The notes below the pieces were generated by a model. The model was given only the letters and a program-made list of their open reading frames with translations. It was not told where the DNA came from and did no database searches. Positions 62,223 through 64,000 of a stretch of 64,000 nt of DNA are shown here, piece by piece (position 1 is the first letter of the stretch; each line of letters opens with the position of its first letter). The position numbers and the translations under genes are program-made. This stretch comes from Sequoia sempervirens (lineage: Eukaryota > Streptophyta > Pinopsida > Cupressales > Cupressaceae): NCBI GenBank assembly GCA_007258455.2, contig VDFB02321296.1, positions 36,533-100,532 of the forward strand, written 5' to 3'.

Positions 62223-64000
62223 TTACTCCTGGAAGCCTACAAACCGATATGGATGAAGCTCTCTCATGCGTGTTTCATCCTCCCAAGTAGTTGATGCCTC
62301 GTCACTAGGATCCCACTGGACCCTCACCTGATCAACGTCTCGACCCCTGAGGGCAAGTATCCTGTGTTGAAGAATGCCCACGGGCTCCAAAGCCAACTGG
62401 TTGTCCTCTACCTGTAATGCATTCCAATCAAACAAATACATGGAAAACATCATGAATGCATGACAAACTAGGCGGTAAAGCAAGACGGTATGCTACAAGA
62501 CCAATCCTCTCCAAAATCTCAAATGGTGGCATGAATTTAGAGCCTTTTCCATAACGGATCAGACTCTTTCACAAATGCACCTAAAGAAATACCCTATCAT
62601 CAACTGAAAACTAATGATTCACTCTATGCGCATCGGCATACTTCTTCTAACTATCCTACACTGCCACCAAGTGCTCTCTGATGGAAGCATCTTAGAGCCA
62701 AGTAGAACTCTATCCTCAAGTCAATCCCAACTCAATGAAGTCTAACAAGGACATCCATATAGTACCTAAAAATGAAGCATACCTATGGAACTATGATACC
62801 CATTATTATAGGCAAACTCCACTAAGTAAAGATAATCTTCCCAGCCCAACTATTGATCCATTACATACATCCTGAGTATATCCTCAAGAATATGATTGAC
62901 TCTTTTGATCTGACCATCGGTCTCAGGGTGATAAGTTGAACTGAAGTTCAATTGAGTACCTAAAGCATGTTGTAATGATTTCCATAATGCTGATGTAAAC
63001 ACACTTGATCTCTATTTGAAATCATTATTCGAGGAATTCCATGCAACTGAACAATATCCTCCATGAATATCCTGGCCACAGAAGAGGCATTATAGGAAGA
63101 ACGAACCAGAGAAAAATGTGCTACCTTAGTCAACTTGCCAATATTAACCATATTAGCATCATGTCGATGAGATGACATTGGTAAACCAACAATAAAGTCC
63201 ACTGATATGATGTCCCACTTCCATTCAAGAACAATATGTGGTTGTAGTAGTCCTATGAGATGTTGGTACTCAACCTTAACTCTCTAGCATTCAAGACATC
63301 TTGAAACAAAATCAACGATATCACACTTCATACCAAACCAAAAGTATAATTGGCAAAGATCTGTGTGCATCTTCTTAACACCTGGATAAACTGAATAAGG
63401 TGCTCGATGTGCCTCTGAAAAAATTAGAGTGTGAAGACCTTCTATATGTGGTACGTAGATACGACCCAAATGTCACAACAATCCATCTGACTCAAGAGTA
63501 TATCCTATAAATCTACCCTCCAAGGGTCTACTTGATCCTAACTCCATCTTCACCTCCTGATGCAGTCTATCTATAGTAAGCGATGCCAAAATTTGGCTCC
63601 TCAAATCAACTTCAAGAGTCATGGTAGAAATCTCATGCCTTCGCAGACTAAGAGTGTCAACCACTATGTTCTCCTTCCCCTGGAAAAATTTCACCTTGAA
63701 GTCATACTCACAAAAGAACTCCATCCACCGTCTCTACCTAGCATTCAAATTAGGCTGTGTGAAAATATATTATAAACTACGATGATCACATTGAAGTTCA
63801 AAATGTTGCCCCAATAAGAAATGCCTCCACCGAACTAGAGCATGAACAACTACAACTAGCTCCAAATCATGAGTAGGATAGTTCAGTTCGTGATCCTTGA
63901 GTTTGCGAGACTCATAGCGATCACACAACCATCTTGCATCAGCACGACTCCTAATCCCTCCAAAGACGCATCAATGCATACAACAAAATCCTTAGTAGGG
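62223..64000 (-). pseudogene. Ty3/Gypsy chromovirus pol, C-terminal part (RNase H, integrase, chromodomain), broken
   Basis: On the minus strand, from the window edge: RNase H (DFVVCIDASLEGLGVVLMQD near 63990; a one-base frameshift; then CDHRSL and EYDFKVKFFQGKENIVVDTL). Next come the integrase zinc finger (63469-63284, EAHRAPYSVYPG with the second His as Tyr, and CLEC) and the integrase core (63202-62960, MDFIVGLP, then IMISNRD). The core continues in another frame (TYHPETDGQIKRVNHILEDI), ending in a C-terminal chromodomain (62483-62223, VRVQWDPSDEASTTWEDE). The chromodomain directs insertion into marked chromatin. Two of the three catalytic acids look lost (SDRD to SNRD; QTER to QIKR), and several stops are present. 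Reverse transcriptase lies beyond the window. The chromodomain and 4 kb LTR suggest the Tekay/Del lineage. Confidence 0.88.

Overview
This window looks like intergenic DNA from a large, repeat-rich plant nuclear genome. It is strongly AT-rich and almost wholly made of old, nested, mutated LTR retrotransposons. I see no intact host gene, no rRNA or tRNA gene and no CRISPR array. A conifer or other gymnosperm is my best guess. It rests on the very long-LTR chromovirus, the heavy decay without removal, and a leucine-rich-repeat fragment resembling gymnosperm TIR-NB-LRR genes. The species cannot be named from the sequence.

Layout: (1) 1-6434, a minus-strand Copia-like element with an 814 bp 5' LTR, a gag with four zinc knuckles and a large unknown ORF where pol is expected. 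(2) 6435-8479, part of a long chromovirus LTR (copy A), cut by element 1. (3) 9684-18365, a minus-strand Gypsy-type element with 1.8 kb LTRs that carry their own 158-codon ORF; it has gag but no visible pol. (4) 19194-33375, a plus-strand element with 1 kb palindrome-rich LTRs and a perfect CTAAT target duplication. Its 3' LTR is split by a 5.65 kb solo LTR (copy B, 26974-32623, TSD TTAAT) that contains leucine-rich-repeat remnants. (5) 34064-37807 and 40570-44255, two more solo LTRs of the same chromovirus (copy C minus, TSD TCTAA; copy D plus, TSD TTTAG). (6) 45884-47960, a minus-strand Gypsy element collapsed by a deletion. (7) about 48780-50030, a Copia 5' LTR end and UBN2-type gag fused to a relative of element 3 that ends in an LTR at 53029-53984. 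(8) 54799-58112, the 3' end of another minus-strand Copia-like element, truncated by (9) a minus-strand chromovirus whose 4.1 kb 3' LTR (copy E) is 58113-62201 and whose broken pol runs to the window end.

The elements do not work together as a pathway; what can be read is an insertion history. Element 1 is younger than LTR A, LTR B is younger than element 3, and chromovirus E is younger than element 6. Perfect 5 bp duplications around B, C, D and element 3 support these boundaries. The most unusual content is the NLR leucine-rich-repeat debris inside LTR B, the LTR-borne ORF of element 2, the large unknown ORF of element 1, the palindrome arrays in the element 3 LTR family, and a hairpin block with paired base changes shared by elements 3 and 7.
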